A stretch of 64,000 nucleotides of DNA, taken from positions 62,001 through 126,000 of the forward strand of contig NZ_PSSX01000007.1 in the NCBI RefSeq assembly GCF_002933275.1, read 5' to 3'. The stretch comes from Marinobacter maroccanus (GTDB lineage: Bacteria; Pseudomonadota; Gammaproteobacteria; Pseudomonadales; Oleiphilaceae). Of this stretch, positions 1 through 8,841 are shown in pieces (position 1 is the stretch's first letter; each line of letters starts with the position of its first letter). The translations under genes were made by a program, and so were the position numbers. The notes below the pieces were generated by a model, which was given only the letters and a program-made list of their open reading frames with translations, did no database searches and was not told the origin of the DNA.

Positions 1-793
1 GGTGAATAAACCCGAATTCGATATCAAAGGTCTTGATCAGCTTCTCGATTTCGCCCCGAATCTGATCACGGTACTTCTCAAGGTCGGGCGTCGCCGGGAC
101 AAACACGGAATAACCCAGAGTCACATACTCGGAAATATTCAGGAAGGCGATCTTGCCATTGTGGATCCAGGCTTCGACTGCAAACTCCCAGCCGTCCAGG
201 TGCGATTCCATCAGTACCGGAAATTCTTCTTCCGGGATGGTATCGACTTCGTCAGGAGTACGTATAACCCGGTGCCCCAGGCACCCGGCCTTGTCAAACG
301 CCTTGAGGTGGATCGGGTCATTGGGGTCGCCATCCAGCTTGAGCAACGTCTGGTTCACCCGCTTGAGGAACCGGATAACATCGCCCTTATCGTGGGCTTC
401 CTCAAAAATACCCACGCGGATGCCACCGAGCTGGGCACGACGCTTCATCAGCGCCTTGTCACGCAACAACATCGCCTGACCAAACAGACGAGGCTTGTCC
501 ATCAACACCGAGTTGATGGCACCGGCCCACTCCACAGTCTCCTCAAACAACGGAATGGCAACATCAACGCCCATCTCCTTGAGGGTCTGGGAAATCTCCA
601 CAGAGCGGTCATTCAAGCGCTCGAAATTCCAGGGAACATAGGGAATGTCATGCTCTTCGCAGTAGGCTTCCGCCCAATCCGGTGCCACGACAACGTACCG
701 ACGATCGAACTTGTCGGCCGCTTCAACCGCATTCAGGCTCCAGCCCAACAGCGCGATATACCCTTTCTCAGGATTGTACTTTTGCTCACTCAC
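1..793 (-). CDS. ATP-grasp domain protein, C-terminus cut by window edge
   Basis: The minus-strand frame is open from a GTG at 793 to the window edge (264 codons), so the C-terminal part is missing. The GTG is preceded by AAAGGAGAG at good spacing, which fixes the start. The protein starts MSEQKYNPEKGYIALLGWSL and resembles ATP-grasp ligases: an N-terminal Rossmann-like region, a central segment with LLRDKALMKRR as in ATP-binding lobes, and later VLMESHLDGWEFAVEAW, which fits the ATP-grasp core. The family joins a carboxylate to an amine or thiol through an acylphosphate. The substrate cannot be told. A plus-strand frame over the same bases is a shadow: it has no ribosome site and no recognisable domain. 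Confidence 0.75.
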   Translation of the reverse strand, partial: MSEQKYNPEKGYIALLGWSLNAVEAADKFDRRYVVVAPDWAEAYCEEHDIPYVPWNFERLNDRSVEISQTLKEMGVDVAIPLFEETVEWAGAINSVLMDKPRLFGQAMLLRDKALMKRRAQLGGIRVGIFEEAHDKGDVIRFLKRVNQTLLKLDGDPNDPIHLKAFDKAGCLGHRVIRTPDEVDTIPEEEFPVLMESHLDGWEFAVEAWIHNGKIAFLNISEYVTLGYSVFVPATPDLEKYRDQIRGEIEKLIKTFDIEFGFIH

Positions 794-874
794 AGACTCT
801 CTCCTTTCATAAGGGTTGTCTTATAACCCTACGCATAAGCTGTAAAATCGCAAATCTTGCGAGCTTCTGAAACG

Positions 875-926
875 CGAAAGGCACTGCGATTACTGGACTT
901 TACCCCAGTAATCGCAGTGCCTTTCG
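875..926. terminator. Perfect 22-bp inverted repeat, probable terminator
   Basis: A perfect 22-bp stem (875-896 with 905-926) encloses an 8-base loop and lies 24 bases past the mqo stop, upstream of the ATP-grasp gene on the same strand. The stem ends contain CTTTCG in either direction. It is placed as the mqo terminator; because it is symmetrical it could act in both directions. Confidence 0.7.
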
Positions 927-949
927 GTTTCTTAGACCGTTTGGGAATA

Positions 950-2431
950 TCAGCCCAATTGCAGGGTCGACAGGGTCCTCTCGCGAACCTTGGTCAGTAG
1001 TGCTTCGTCTTCGACAAGGGATTGGCCGTAGGATGGCACCAGCTCCTTCATGCGCTCCTGCCACTCCGGAGTCTTGATCTTCTCCGGGAAGCATCGCTCG
1101 ATGACGTTGATCATGGCATTGGCTGCAGTGGAGGCTCCGGGAGAGGCGCCAAGCAGTGCCGCCAGAGTTCCGTCCTTGGCCGCCACGATTTCAGTGCCGA
1201 ACTCGAGCTTGCCACCGCCGCCATCAACCTGCTTGATGATCTGCACACGCTGGCCGGCCATACGCAGCTGCCAGTCTTCTTCCATGGCGTCCGGGAAGAA
1301 GTTGCGCAGCGATGCCACCCGGTCACTGTGGGACTGGAACACTTCGCCGATCAGGTAGCGAGTCAGGTCCATGTTGCTCTTGCTCACCGAGAGCATCGGC
1401 TTGAGGTTGGTGGATTTCACCGAACCCAACAGGTCAAAGATGGAACCCTGCTTCAGGAAGCGCGTGGTGAAACCGGCGAAGGGACCAAACAGCAGGGCCG
1501 GCTCGCCGTTAATGATCCGGGTATCCAGGTGCGGAACCGACATGGGCGGCGCGCCGATCGGCGCCTTGCCGTACACCTTGGAATTGTGCTGCTGAACGAT
1601 ATCCGGCTTGCCACAAACCAGCCACTGACCGCTGACCGGGAAGCCACCGTAGCCGCGGGCTTCCTCGATCCCGGACTTTTGCAGCAGCGGCAGCGCACCA
1701 CCGCCAGCCCCTAGGAACACGAAGCCCGCCTCCAGCTTGGTCAGCTCTCCGGTTTTCTGATTCTTGACGCGGACTTTCCAGCGGCCGTTGTCCCGCTGAT
1801 CGATATAGTGAACCGGTGAGCTGAGCATCAGCTCAAAATTCGGCTGGGTTTCCAGCCAGCTCACCATGCTGCGGGTCAGGGAACCGAAATCCACATCCGA
1901 ACCGTGCTTGATCCGGGTGGCGGCAACACGCTGCATCGGATCCCGGTTATTGACGATCAGGGGCATCCATTCTTCGAGATCCTTCGGGGACTCGGTGTAT
2001 TCCATATCACGGAACAGATGGTGGGCGCTCAGGCGCTCGTACCGGCGTTTGAGAAAGGCCACATCTTTCTCACCCCAGACAAAGCTCTGGTGCGGCGTGC
2101 GGTTAATAAAGGTGGATGGCTCCGGCAGAATACCCTGCTCCACCAGGTAGGACCAGAGCTGCAGGGAAACCTCGAACTGGGCGTTGATCTGCAGGGCACG
2201 ATCAATGGTCACATCGCCATCGTCGGTTTCGGGAGTGTAGTTAAGCTCACAGTACCCGGCGTGCCCGGTACCTGCGTTATTCCATCCGTCTGTGCTCTCA
2301 TGGGCAACGTGGTCGAGACGCTCCACCATGACGATGTCCAGGGACGGATCAAGCTGCCTGAGCATCATGCCGAGAGTGGCGCTCATGACGCCACCGCCGA
2401 CCAGCACTACGTCTGCCTGTCTAACGGCCAT
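950..2431 (-). CDS. mqo: Malate:quinone oxidoreductase
   Basis: This 493-residue protein has the usual length for Mqo, the peripheral membrane FAD enzyme that oxidises malate to oxaloacetate and passes electrons to the quinone pool. An FAD-binding VGGGVMSATLG lies at residues 11-21, and the family-typical NNAGTGHAGYCELNYTP follows near residue 51. The end is complete (LSTLQLG). The start ATG has AGGGTG a few bases upstream. It is divergent from nhaD and followed by a strong hairpin, so it is probably monocistronic. It would feed the TCA cycle together with FumC, encoded 9 kb away. The identification is secure. Confidence 0.95.
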   Translation of the reverse strand: MAVRQADVVLVGGGVMSATLGMMLRQLDPSLDIVMVERLDHVAHESTDGWNNAGTGHAGYCELNYTPETDDGDVTIDRALQINAQFEVSLQLWSYLVEQGILPEPSTFINRTPHQSFVWGEKDVAFLKRRYERLSAHHLFRDMEYTESPKDLEEWMPLIVNNRDPMQRVAATRIKHGSDVDFGSLTRSMVSWLETQPNFELMLSSPVHYIDQRDNGRWKVRVKNQKTGELTKLEAGFVFLGAGGGALPLLQKSGIEEARGYGGFPVSGQWLVCGKPDIVQQHNSKVYGKAPIGAPPMSVPHLDTRIINGEPALLFGPFAGFTTRFLKQGSIFDLLGSVKSTNLKPMLSVSKSNMDLTRYLIGEVFQSHSDRVASLRNFFPDAMEEDWQLRMAGQRVQIIKQVDGGGGKLEFGTEIVAAKDGTLAALLGASPGASTAANAMINVIERCFPEKIKTPEWQERMKELVPSYGQSLVEDEALLTKVRERTLSTLQLG

Positions 2432-2557
2432 TGGTTTTCACCCTAGCTAGTGTTGAGCCTTTTTGCCCCCTCACGATCAGCAAGGAGGCCTGTCGAAAGC
2501 CGGTCGGGCGCGAGGTAAACGGCGCCGCCGTCTGCTTCCGGTCTGAATGTGCGCGCA

Positions 2558-2583
2558 ATTATCCCGATTTTCGGCGGGATAAT
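2558..2583. promoter_or_regulatory. 9-bp inverted repeat in the mqo-nhaD divergent intergenic region
   Basis: The 324-base gap between the divergent mqo and nhaD genes holds no credible gene. Its one clear structure is ATTATCCCG (2558-2566) facing CGGGATAAT (2575-2583) with an 8-base spacer. It sits about 130 bases from mqo and 170 from nhaD and could be an operator; no regulator can be named. Confidence 0.4.
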
Positions 2584-2755
2584 AAATTGCGATTGTCAAT
2601 CGTTGCGTCTTTACCAGGCTTTTGCCGGTTTCAGTTGCCCATACGTGCACTTACGAACAGTGGTTTGCTGCGGGTCAAAGGTCTAAAATCCGCCCGCATG
2701 ATCTGTCTGGCCGGCTTCGGCCTCTACTCTGACAAACCAGGACGGGATTTCCCCA

Positions 2756-4006
2756 ATGTCTGCCCTTGATGCGTTTCTGATTATTCTCGCGGTTCTGGCG
2801 CTGTTGGGCGTCATATTTGAAGAGGTCATCCACATCAACAAGGCCAAGGTAACGCTGTTCTTTGGCACCATGAGCTGGATTTTGCTCTTTTTGTTCAGTG
2901 ATAACGCTGATGAAACGTCTGCCATTTCCGCCGGCCTGTCCGAGAGCATTGCCGAAATCGCGGGATTGTGGCTGTTTCTCGTCGCAGCCATGACATTCGT
3001 CGCTTACCTGAACAAGAAGGGTATGATCGAAAACGTGATTTACCTGATCATGCCGAAACAGGTGAGCGAGCGGCGGCTACTGTTCCTGACCGGTCTTTTC
3101 TGCTTCATTTTCTCGTCTTTGGCAGACAATATCACCGCCACTTTAGTCTCATGCTCACTGATTCTGTCACTGGATCTGGAGCTGAAAAAGCGCATCCAGT
3201 TCGTTACGCTCGTTGTCTTTGCGGTCAATTCAGGAGGCGTTTCCCTGATCACCGGAGACGTCACCACCCTGATGATTTTCCTCGCGGACAAGGTGGAAAT
3301 ACTGACTCTGCTCACCCTGGCGATCCCGGCCTCGATTACGGTTTTCATCCTCGCCGTCTTCCTCTCACGGGGGCTGACAGGCACCGTGACACTTCGTTCC
3401 AACACCACCCCGGTGCGACGGGTGGATGCGATCATCAGCGGACTGTTTTTGTTAACAATCCTGAGCACCATTGCCGGCAACGCCCTGTTCGGAATTCCAC
3501 CGGTTCTGACCTTTCTGTTCGGCCTGTCCATCATGTTCCTGGTGTCGCGATTCATGAGCGACGACTCTGATCTGGACCCGATTCTCGAATACATCCGTAT
3601 CATCGAGTTTGAAACCCTGCTGTTCTTTCTGGGAATCCTGCTGCTCGTGGGCATGCTCAAGGAGATTCACGCACTGGATTCTCTGGTGGCCATCTACGAC
3701 ATCCTGCCTCCGCTCTACGCCAATTACCTGATGGGTATCTTCTCGGCTGTGGTCGATAACGTTCCGCTGACGGCAGCACTGCTGAAGGCTGGAATCGATA
3801 TGAGCCCCGGCGAATGGATGGGGCTCACCTACGCGGTGGGCGTGGGCGGATCACTGCTGGTGATCGGTTCAGCCGCCGGCATCGTGGCAATGAGCAAGAT
3901 CCCGGGGCTGACCTTTGCGGCCTATATGCGGTATCTTGCACACCTTCTAGCGGCCTACACCCTGGGCTATGCCGGGGTTTTCATGCTCGGACGTTTTATT
4001 AACTGA
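2756..4006 (+). CDS. nhaD: NhaD-type Na+/H+ antiporter
   Basis: The product is a 416-residue polytopic inner-membrane protein of the NhaD (ArsB/NhaD, ion transporter) superfamily, which exports Na+ or Li+ in exchange for protons and is common in marine and halophilic gammaproteobacteria. Diagnostic stretches are SSLADNITATLVSCSLIL, NSGGVSLITGDVTTLMIF in the middle and VVDNVPLTAALL near the C-terminus; conserved Asp and Asn residues lie within membrane segments. About 12 hydrophobic segments are visible. It is followed after 9 bases by a cation/Ca2+ exchanger gene, so the two probably form a sodium-homeostasis operon. A GGGA sequence precedes the start ATG. Confidence 0.93.
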   Translation: MSALDAFLIILAVLALLGVIFEEVIHINKAKVTLFFGTMSWILLFLFSDNADETSAISAGLSESIAEIAGLWLFLVAAMTFVAYLNKKGMIENVIYLIMPKQVSERRLLFLTGLFCFIFSSLADNITATLVSCSLILSLDLELKKRIQFVTLVVFAVNSGGVSLITGDVTTLMIFLADKVEILTLLTLAIPASITVFILAVFLSRGLTGTVTLRSNTTPVRRVDAIISGLFLLTILSTIAGNALFGIPPVLTFLFGLSIMFLVSRFMSDDSDLDPILEYIRIIEFETLLFFLGILLLVGMLKEIHALDSLVAIYDILPPLYANYLMGIFSAVVDNVPLTAALLKAGIDMSPGEWMGLTYAVGVGGSLLVIGSAAGIVAMSKIPGLTFAAYMRYLAHLLAAYTLGYAGVFMLGRFIN

Positions 4007-4015
4007 GGTCTATCT

Positions 4016-4999
4016 ATGCTAATGGCATTTGGCGCAATCATCGCCGGCCTGGTACTGCTGGTCTGGAGTGCCGACAAGTTTGTGGAGGGCGCCGCGGCGA
4101 CCGCCAAACATCTGGGCATGCCCACCCTTCTGATCGGCATGGTGATTATCGGTTTCGGCACCTCGGCACCGGAACTGGCCGTTTCTGCCATGGCTGCGGC
4201 CGACGGCAACCCCGGGCTCGCCCTGGGTAACGGCTATGGCTCCAACATTACCAACATTGCGCTTGTGGTCGGCCTGACAGCCGTCATCGCACCAATCGCA
4301 GTGCACTCCCAGATCATCCACAAAGAACTGCCCCTTCTGGTGGTGTTGACCCTGATTGCCGGGTCCCAACTGATCGATGGAGAGCTGTCTCGCCTTGACG
4401 GCTGGGTGCTACTTGCCGTGTTCGCGGCTGTCATGGGCTGGTCAATCTATCAGGGCCTGAAAGGCAAGACGGACCCCCTGGCCGGCGATGCCGATGCCGA
4501 GATCATCGCGCATCCCATGCCCCTCAAAACCGCTGTTATCTGGCTGGTGATAGGCCTGATTCTGCTGATTGTCAGCTCCCGCATGCTGGTGTGGGGGGCG
4601 GTCACCATTGCCCAGAGCCTCGGCGTCAGCGATCTGGTCATCGGCCTGACCATCGTTGCCATCGGCACCTCCCTGCCGGAGCTCGCCTCGGCCCTGGCGG
4701 CGGTTAAAAAGAACGAGCACGACCTGATTCTGGGTAACATTCTCGGGTCAGGCATCTTCAATACCCTGGCCGTGGTGGGCCTTGCGGCCGTTATTGAACC
4801 GCTGGCAGTGGATCCGGAAGTGCTCTATCGGGACTGGACACTGATGCTGGCGCTAACGGTGGGCCTGTTCCTGATGGGCTTTGGCCTTACCGGATGGCGC
4901 AAACTGGTGAGCCGGGTGGATGGCGGCATCCTGGTACTGGTGTACGTTGCCTATACCGGTTATCTGTTGTCCACGGTGGTAGCCGCCGGCGCCGCCTGA
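4016..4999 (+). CDS. Calcium/sodium antiporter, YrbG/CaCA family
   Basis: This 327-residue membrane protein has the two inverted alpha repeats of the CaCA superfamily: GFGTSAPE at residues 46-53 with GNGYGSNITN at 71-80, and AIGTSLPE at 215-222 with GNILGSGIFN at 240-249. These residues form the cation sites. About ten hydrophobic segments are visible, with a hydrophilic loop near residues 148-170. The family exchanges Na+ for Ca2+ and includes E. coli YrbG. The gene begins 9 bases after nhaD with GAGG upstream, suggesting co-transcription. The precise ion preference cannot be read from the sequence. Confidence 0.9.
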   Translation: MLMAFGAIIAGLVLLVWSADKFVEGAAATAKHLGMPTLLIGMVIIGFGTSAPELAVSAMAAADGNPGLALGNGYGSNITNIALVVGLTAVIAPIAVHSQIIHKELPLLVVLTLIAGSQLIDGELSRLDGWVLLAVFAAVMGWSIYQGLKGKTDPLAGDADAEIIAHPMPLKTAVIWLVIGLILLIVSSRMLVWGAVTIAQSLGVSDLVIGLTIVAIGTSLPELASALAAVKKNEHDLILGNILGSGIFNTLAVVGLAAVIEPLAVDPEVLYRDWTLMLALTVGLFLMGFGLTGWRKLVSRVDGGILVLVYVAYTGYLLSTVVAAGAA

Positions 5000-5025
5000 C
5001 CTGCCGTATCTGGGTGAGGCCGGCG

Positions 5026-5793
5026 CTAACCGGCTTCACCATCCCCTAACAGCCCGGTCAGCCTTGAGCGTACCTCGGCCATCACCTCATCCAGGTCGGC
5101 TTTGGTCTTGCCCACCGTTTCCAGCGGCTCGCCAACCCGGACGTCCACCGGCTGTCCCAGGTTGATTTGCCAGGTCCGGGCCGGCAATACCCGATGAATG
5201 CCGCGCACGGCCACCGGCACAATTACCGCCTCGGTATCCAGCGCCAGGTGGAAACAGCCTTTCTTGAACGGCAACAGCTTGCCATCCGGTGACCGGGTCC
5301 CTTCGGGCGCGGCCCAGAGCACGATTCCGCTTTCCATCATCGCCCGGGCCTTGTCCAGGTCCCTGACCGCACGTTGCCGATTGGAACGGTCCACGGAGGG
5401 AAATTCCGCTGCTCGCATGGCCTGCCCCAGCAGCGGAATACTGAACAATTCTTTTTTCGCCAGCATGCGGATGGAGCCCGGCAACGAAACAAAGGTGACC
5501 GGGATGTCATAGTGGCTGGCATGGGTGCACATGATGATGTAGCGACGGCCATCGGTGAAATCCGGCACATGCCCGCGCACGGTCAGGTTGGCACGAACCA
5601 GCCGTAACAGCGACGCAGACCACTCACGACAATATTGATCAACAATGGGCCGGTTCAACCTTCCGAACAACGCCCTCAGCAAAACCAGCAGGGAAAAGAG
5701 TGCTGTCAGCCCGACACTGCCCAGAACCACACCCGCCCGCCGAAGAAGCGTCGCCGACTCCGTTAGCGGATTCATCTTCAATCGAATCATCAC
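5026..5793 (-). CDS. 1-acyl-sn-glycerol-3-phosphate acyltransferase (PlsC family)
   Basis: The 255-residue product has an N-terminal hydrophobic segment (about residues 18-42), then the acyltransferase motifs: HASHYD at 91-96 (the HX4D catalytic box), FPSVDR near 131, and PEGTRS at 163-168 for glycerol-phosphate binding. It would acylate lysophosphatidate at the inner membrane to make phosphatidate, or perform a related lysolipid acylation. It converges on the YrbG-like gene with 26 bases between stops. The start ATG has AAGGG upstream. Genomes often hold several plsC paralogues, so whether this is the main enzyme is unknown. Confidence 0.88.
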   Translation of the reverse strand: MMIRLKMNPLTESATLLRRAGVVLGSVGLTALFSLLVLLRALFGRLNRPIVDQYCREWSASLLRLVRANLTVRGHVPDFTDGRRYIIMCTHASHYDIPVTFVSLPGSIRMLAKKELFSIPLLGQAMRAAEFPSVDRSNRQRAVRDLDKARAMMESGIVLWAAPEGTRSPDGKLLPFKKGCFHLALDTEAVIVPVAVRGIHRVLPARTWQINLGQPVDVRVGEPLETVGKTKADLDEVMAEVRSRLTGLLGDGEAG

Positions 5794-6001
5794 AGCTACC
5801 CTTTTCTGTTTCCCGGGTTAGTTCCCGGTCTTGCAGGGGATTTCAGTAGCGGCGAATTATAGCGATTGAAAAACCCATTGGATAACGCACAAAAGTATTG
5901 ATTAATTTTTGATCATTACCTATAAGATATAAGGATATAACCATACTGAATTGAAAGAGCAGTCCCACCGTCCGACGACAACCCTAAAAAGGAGACGGAT
6001 C

Positions 6002-7228
6002 ATGAAACAGGAAACAGCTCTGATGCGAGGCCCGAATGACCCGGGCCTTCAGAACCCTTCCCGGCGCACCCTGCTGCTTGGCAGTGCTGGCGCCATGGCG
6101 GCGGTAAGCGTGCTGGGGTTTACCCCTCTTGCCAAGGCCGATGAACCGAAATCACTGCCGGATTACGCCGCCTGGAAAGAACGCAACGCCCTGATCGTTC
6201 ACAGTACCAACACCATGGAAACCCAGCGGGGCGCCATCGGCAACGGTGTGATTACCGCGAGCGACCGGCTGTTTGTGCGCAATAACCTGCCCGCGCCACC
6301 CGCCTCGGTCACCGACAACCCGGATGTCTGGGAGGTGCGGATCGAAGGCGTGAAGAACCCCCGAACCCTGACTGTCGGAGACCTGAAACAGATGGGGGTC
6401 ACCACCGTCGCCTCCGTGCTGCAGTGCTCCGGGAACGGACGCGCGTTCTTTCCTCACGGAGCCAGTGGTACCCAATGGTCAGTGGGCGCGGCCGGATGCG
6501 TGATGTGGACGGGCGTGCCGCTTGCCGACGTGGTGGAAGCGCTTGGCGGGCCGGTTGATGGCGCCAGGTATATCACCGCCACCGGTGGCGAGTCCCTGCC
6601 TGATGGTATCGACCCCAAGACCATCATCGTGGAACGTTCGGTTCCAACCAAAGCACTGAAAACCGCATTACTGGCCTGGGAAATGAACGATGAGCCGCTC
6701 ACCCATACCCATGGTGGGCCCCTGCGCATGGTTGTCCCCGGCTATTACGGCGTTAATAACGTCAAATACGTCAAGAATCTCGCCTTCACCGAGAATCAGA
6801 CTGACGCCAAGATCCAGGCCTCTGGCTATCGGGTTCGCGATGTTGGCGTCAAAGGCTCTCCAGACCAACCCTCCATGTGGGAAATGAACGTTAAATCCTG
6901 GGTGACCGCTCCCCTGGAAAGCGGTCCCAAAGGCCGTAACATGATCTACGGCGTGGCCTTCGGTGGCACCGTTGCGCTGGAAAAGGTCGACGTTTCAGTG
7001 GATGGCGGCAAAACCTGGAAGCAGGCTCGGTTCCTGGGACCGGACCTGGGCCCCAATGCCTGGAGGCCTTTCGTGCTGGCAGCAGATTTACCCGCGGGAG
7101 AGTACCGGATAGTCAGCCGGGCGACCGACATGCAGGGCAACACCCAGCCTGAAGGCCGGATCGAGAATGAACGCGGCTACGGCCACAATGGCTGGAGCGA
7201 CCACGGAGTTACGGTTGCCATCAGTTGA
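6002..7228 (+). CDS. sorA: Sulfite dehydrogenase molybdopterin subunit (SorA/SoxC-like)
   Basis: This 408-residue protein begins with a Tat signal (SRRTLLLG at residues 20-27, cleavage near AKA-DEP), consistent with periplasmic export of a cofactor-loaded enzyme. The sulfite-oxidase fold follows: the molybdenum-ligand cysteine is C142 in QCSGNGR, the active-site region contains THTHGGPLRMVVPGYYG, and the C-terminus is a Mo-co dimerisation domain. It would oxidise sulfite to sulfate and pass electrons to the c-type cytochrome encoded 58 bases downstream. The ATG at 6002 is chosen because AAGGAGA lies just upstream; the frame continues to a TTG at 5951 without a ribosome site. SoxC-like function is the alternative, but no other sox gene is nearby. 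Confidence 0.9.
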   Translation: MKQETALMRGPNDPGLQNPSRRTLLLGSAGAMAAVSVLGFTPLAKADEPKSLPDYAAWKERNALIVHSTNTMETQRGAIGNGVITASDRLFVRNNLPAPPASVTDNPDVWEVRIEGVKNPRTLTVGDLKQMGVTTVASVLQCSGNGRAFFPHGASGTQWSVGAAGCVMWTGVPLADVVEALGGPVDGARYITATGGESLPDGIDPKTIIVERSVPTKALKTALLAWEMNDEPLTHTHGGPLRMVVPGYYGVNNVKYVKNLAFTENQTDAKIQASGYRVRDVGVKGSPDQPSMWEMNVKSWVTAPLESGPKGRNMIYGVAFGGTVALEKVDVSVDGGKTWKQARFLGPDLGPNAWRPFVLAADLPAGEYRIVSRATDMQGNTQPEGRIENERGYGHNGWSDHGVTVAIS

Positions 7229-7286
7229 TCATTGGCGGAGCCGACCCGGGAACATGGCGGCTCCGACCTTTGCGGAAAGCAATGAT

Positions 7287-7607
7287 ATGAGAAAAACTGC
7301 AGTACTGGGCACCCTAGCCCTGATCGGACTGTCGCCCCTGACCATGGCCAGCGACCTCGACAAAGGAAAACAGGTATTCACTCAGGACGCACAACCCTCC
7401 TGCACCATATGCCATACGCTGGCGGACGCCGGTTCCGCTGGTGCCGTCGGCCCGGACCTGGATGAACTCAAGCCCACCAGGGAACAGGTAGTCAACGCCG
7501 TAACCAGCGGGGTTGGTATCATGCCGGCATTCAATGAGTCATTGTCTGAGGAACAGATTCAGGCGGTGGCACGCTATGTCGCCACTGTAACAGGCGGCAA
7601 TAAATAG
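7287..7607 (+). CDS. sorB: Sulfite dehydrogenase cytochrome c subunit (SorB-like)
   Basis: The product is a 106-residue small periplasmic cytochrome c. It has a Sec signal (cleavage after about residue 21, TMA-SDL), one haem-binding CTICH at 39-43, and a probable axial methionine at M79 in GIMPAFN. It follows sorA by 58 bases on the same strand and is closed by a rho-independent terminator. This fits the SorAB arrangement, in which the cytochrome accepts electrons from the molybdenum subunit. The frame extends upstream into sorA, but the signal peptide fixes the start at 7287; the ribosome site (GCGGAAAG) is weak, so coupling to sorA translation is possible. Confidence 0.87.
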   Translation: MRKTAVLGTLALIGLSPLTMASDLDKGKQVFTQDAQPSCTICHTLADAGSAGAVGPDLDELKPTREQVVNAVTSGVGIMPAFNESLSEEQIQAVARYVATVTGGNK

Positions 7608-7611
7608 AATC

Positions 7612-7634
7612 GGGGGCCCTGCGGCCCCCTCTTT
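7612..7634 (+). terminator. Rho-independent terminator after sorAB
   Basis: GGGGGCC pairs with GGCCCCC across a four-base loop and is followed by TCTTT, directly after the sorB stop and just before the convergent msrB stop. Confidence 0.8.
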
Positions 7635-7638
7635 CAGC

Positions 7639-8064
7639 TCAGGCTTTTTCCTGAAACACCATGGCAACCGAATTCAGGCAGTAGCGCTGCCCGGTCGGCG
7701 GCGGGCCATCGGGAAAGACATGGCCGAGGTGGCTGTCGCAACGGGGACAGCGTATTTCGGTGCGGGTCATACCCAGGCTGGTGTCTTCGATATACCGGAT
7801 ATGTTCCGGATCAAAAGGCTGGAAGAAGCTGGGCCAGCCGGTCCCCGAATCAAACTTCGAGTCCGAGCTGAACAGGGGCAGATCGCAGAGCCGGCAGTAG
7901 TAAACACCGGCTTTCTTGTTATCCAGCAGGGTTCCGCAGAACGGATGCTCGGTGCCATGGTCGAGCAGCACACGCCGCTCCTCCGATGTCAGATCCGCAG
8001 CTTTCTCCTCAACCTGTGCTTCATTCAGTGGTGTCAGGTCATAACCTGCAGCGGACACTCCCAT
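7639..8064 (-). CDS. msrB: Peptide-methionine (R)-S-oxide reductase
   Basis: This 141-residue MsrB reduces the R-epimer of methionine sulfoxide. Two zinc-binding pairs are present (C57/C60 in CRLC and C106/C109 in CPRC), as is the catalytic cysteine C129 in [13 protein letters not shown], near residue 74, is a family signature. There is no signal peptide, so it acts in the cytoplasm. The start overlaps the end of a strong TGAGGAGG site and lies 11 bases after msrA, so msrA-msrB form one operon for repair of oxidised methionine. Confidence 0.96.
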   Translation of the reverse strand: MGVSAAGYDLTPLNEAQVEEKAADLTSEERRVLLDHGTEHPFCGTLLDNKKAGVYYCRLCDLPLFSSDSKFDSGTGWPSFFQPFDPEHIRYIEDTSLGMTRTEIRCPRCDSHLGHVFPDGPPPTGQRYCLNSVAMVFQEKA

Positions 8065-8075
8065 AGTCTGCCTCC

Positions 8076-8729
8076 TCAGGCGGTGCTGCCTGTATCGTTG
8101 TCTGTAAATTCCGGCTTCAGGCGATCAGGATAACTGTCTACGAGTTTTTCCATTTTCGGTGCAGCCACGGCCATGATGTATGGCTGATAGGGGTTCCGGG
8201 CGGCAAAGTTCTGGTGGTATTCCTCCGCCGGGTAAAACGCTTCCAGCGGTTCCAGCGTGGTCACGATCAGGTCCGGGTAAACCTCGGCCTGATTGAGCTG
8301 CTGGATGTAGGCCTCGGCCACCCGCCGCTGTTCCGCCGTCTCGTAAAATACGGCCGAGCGATACTGGGTGCCCCGGTCATTGCCCTGGCGATTCAACTGG
8401 GTGGGATCGTGAGCGACCGAGAAGAACACTTTGAGCAACTCGCCAAAACTTACCTTGGCCGGATCATAGTGGACATCCACCACTTCGGCGTGACCGGTGG
8501 TACCCGAGCACACGGCCTCGTAATTGGCGGAACTGGCGTGACCACCGGCGTAACCGGATTTGACGCTGATAACGCCATCAATTGCCAGGAAAACCGCCTC
8601 TACACACCAGAAGCAGCCGCCCGCCAATACAACCCGTTGTTCACCCCCGGCCGCGGGCAGATCCTGGTCGGGATCGGGGAAACGGCTGCGGGGAACGTTG
8701 AGACCCGGGATACTGCATGATGTCGTCAT
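8076..8729 (-). CDS. msrA: Peptide-methionine (S)-S-oxide reductase
   Basis: This 217-residue MsrA reduces the S-epimer of methionine sulfoxide. The signature GCFWC lies at residues 38-42 with catalytic C39, followed by the typical GYAGG and the EVVDVHYDP segment. I take the ATG at 8729, which has AGAGGT upstream, over an in-frame TTG 18 bases earlier. It is the first gene of the msrA-msrB pair. An N-terminal extension of about 30 residues precedes the catalytic domain, as in longer E. coli-type MsrA proteins, and is not a signal peptide. Confidence 0.95.
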   Translation of the reverse strand: MTTSCSIPGLNVPRSRFPDPDQDLPAAGGEQRVVLAGGCFWCVEAVFLAIDGVISVKSGYAGGHASSANYEAVCSGTTGHAEVVDVHYDPAKVSFGELLKVFFSVAHDPTQLNRQGNDRGTQYRSAVFYETAEQRRVAEAYIQQLNQAEVYPDLIVTTLEPLEAFYPAEEYHQNFAARNPYQPYIMAVAAPKMEKLVDSYPDRLKPEFTDNDTGSTA

Positions 8730-8806
8730 GGTGACCTCTGCGTTCAAGTTATCTGCGTGTAATGGCTCGATTGTGGCTGGAAACCCGCAGATTTGCCAAC
8801 CCGCAT

Positions 8807-8826
8807 GCCCGCTTGTTTGAGCGGGC
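8807..8826. terminator. Hairpin between chrA and msrA
   Basis: GCCCGCT pairs with AGCGGGC over a six-base loop just past the chrA stop. No thymine run follows on the chrA strand, so termination is likely but not certain. Confidence 0.45.
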
Positions 8827-8841
8827 TTATATGTACGCTGA

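Noticed and set aside
2..826. Long plus-strand frame at the left edge
   Set aside because: The opposite strand encodes a recognisable ATP-grasp protein with a good ribosome site; the plus-strand frame has no domain or start signal.
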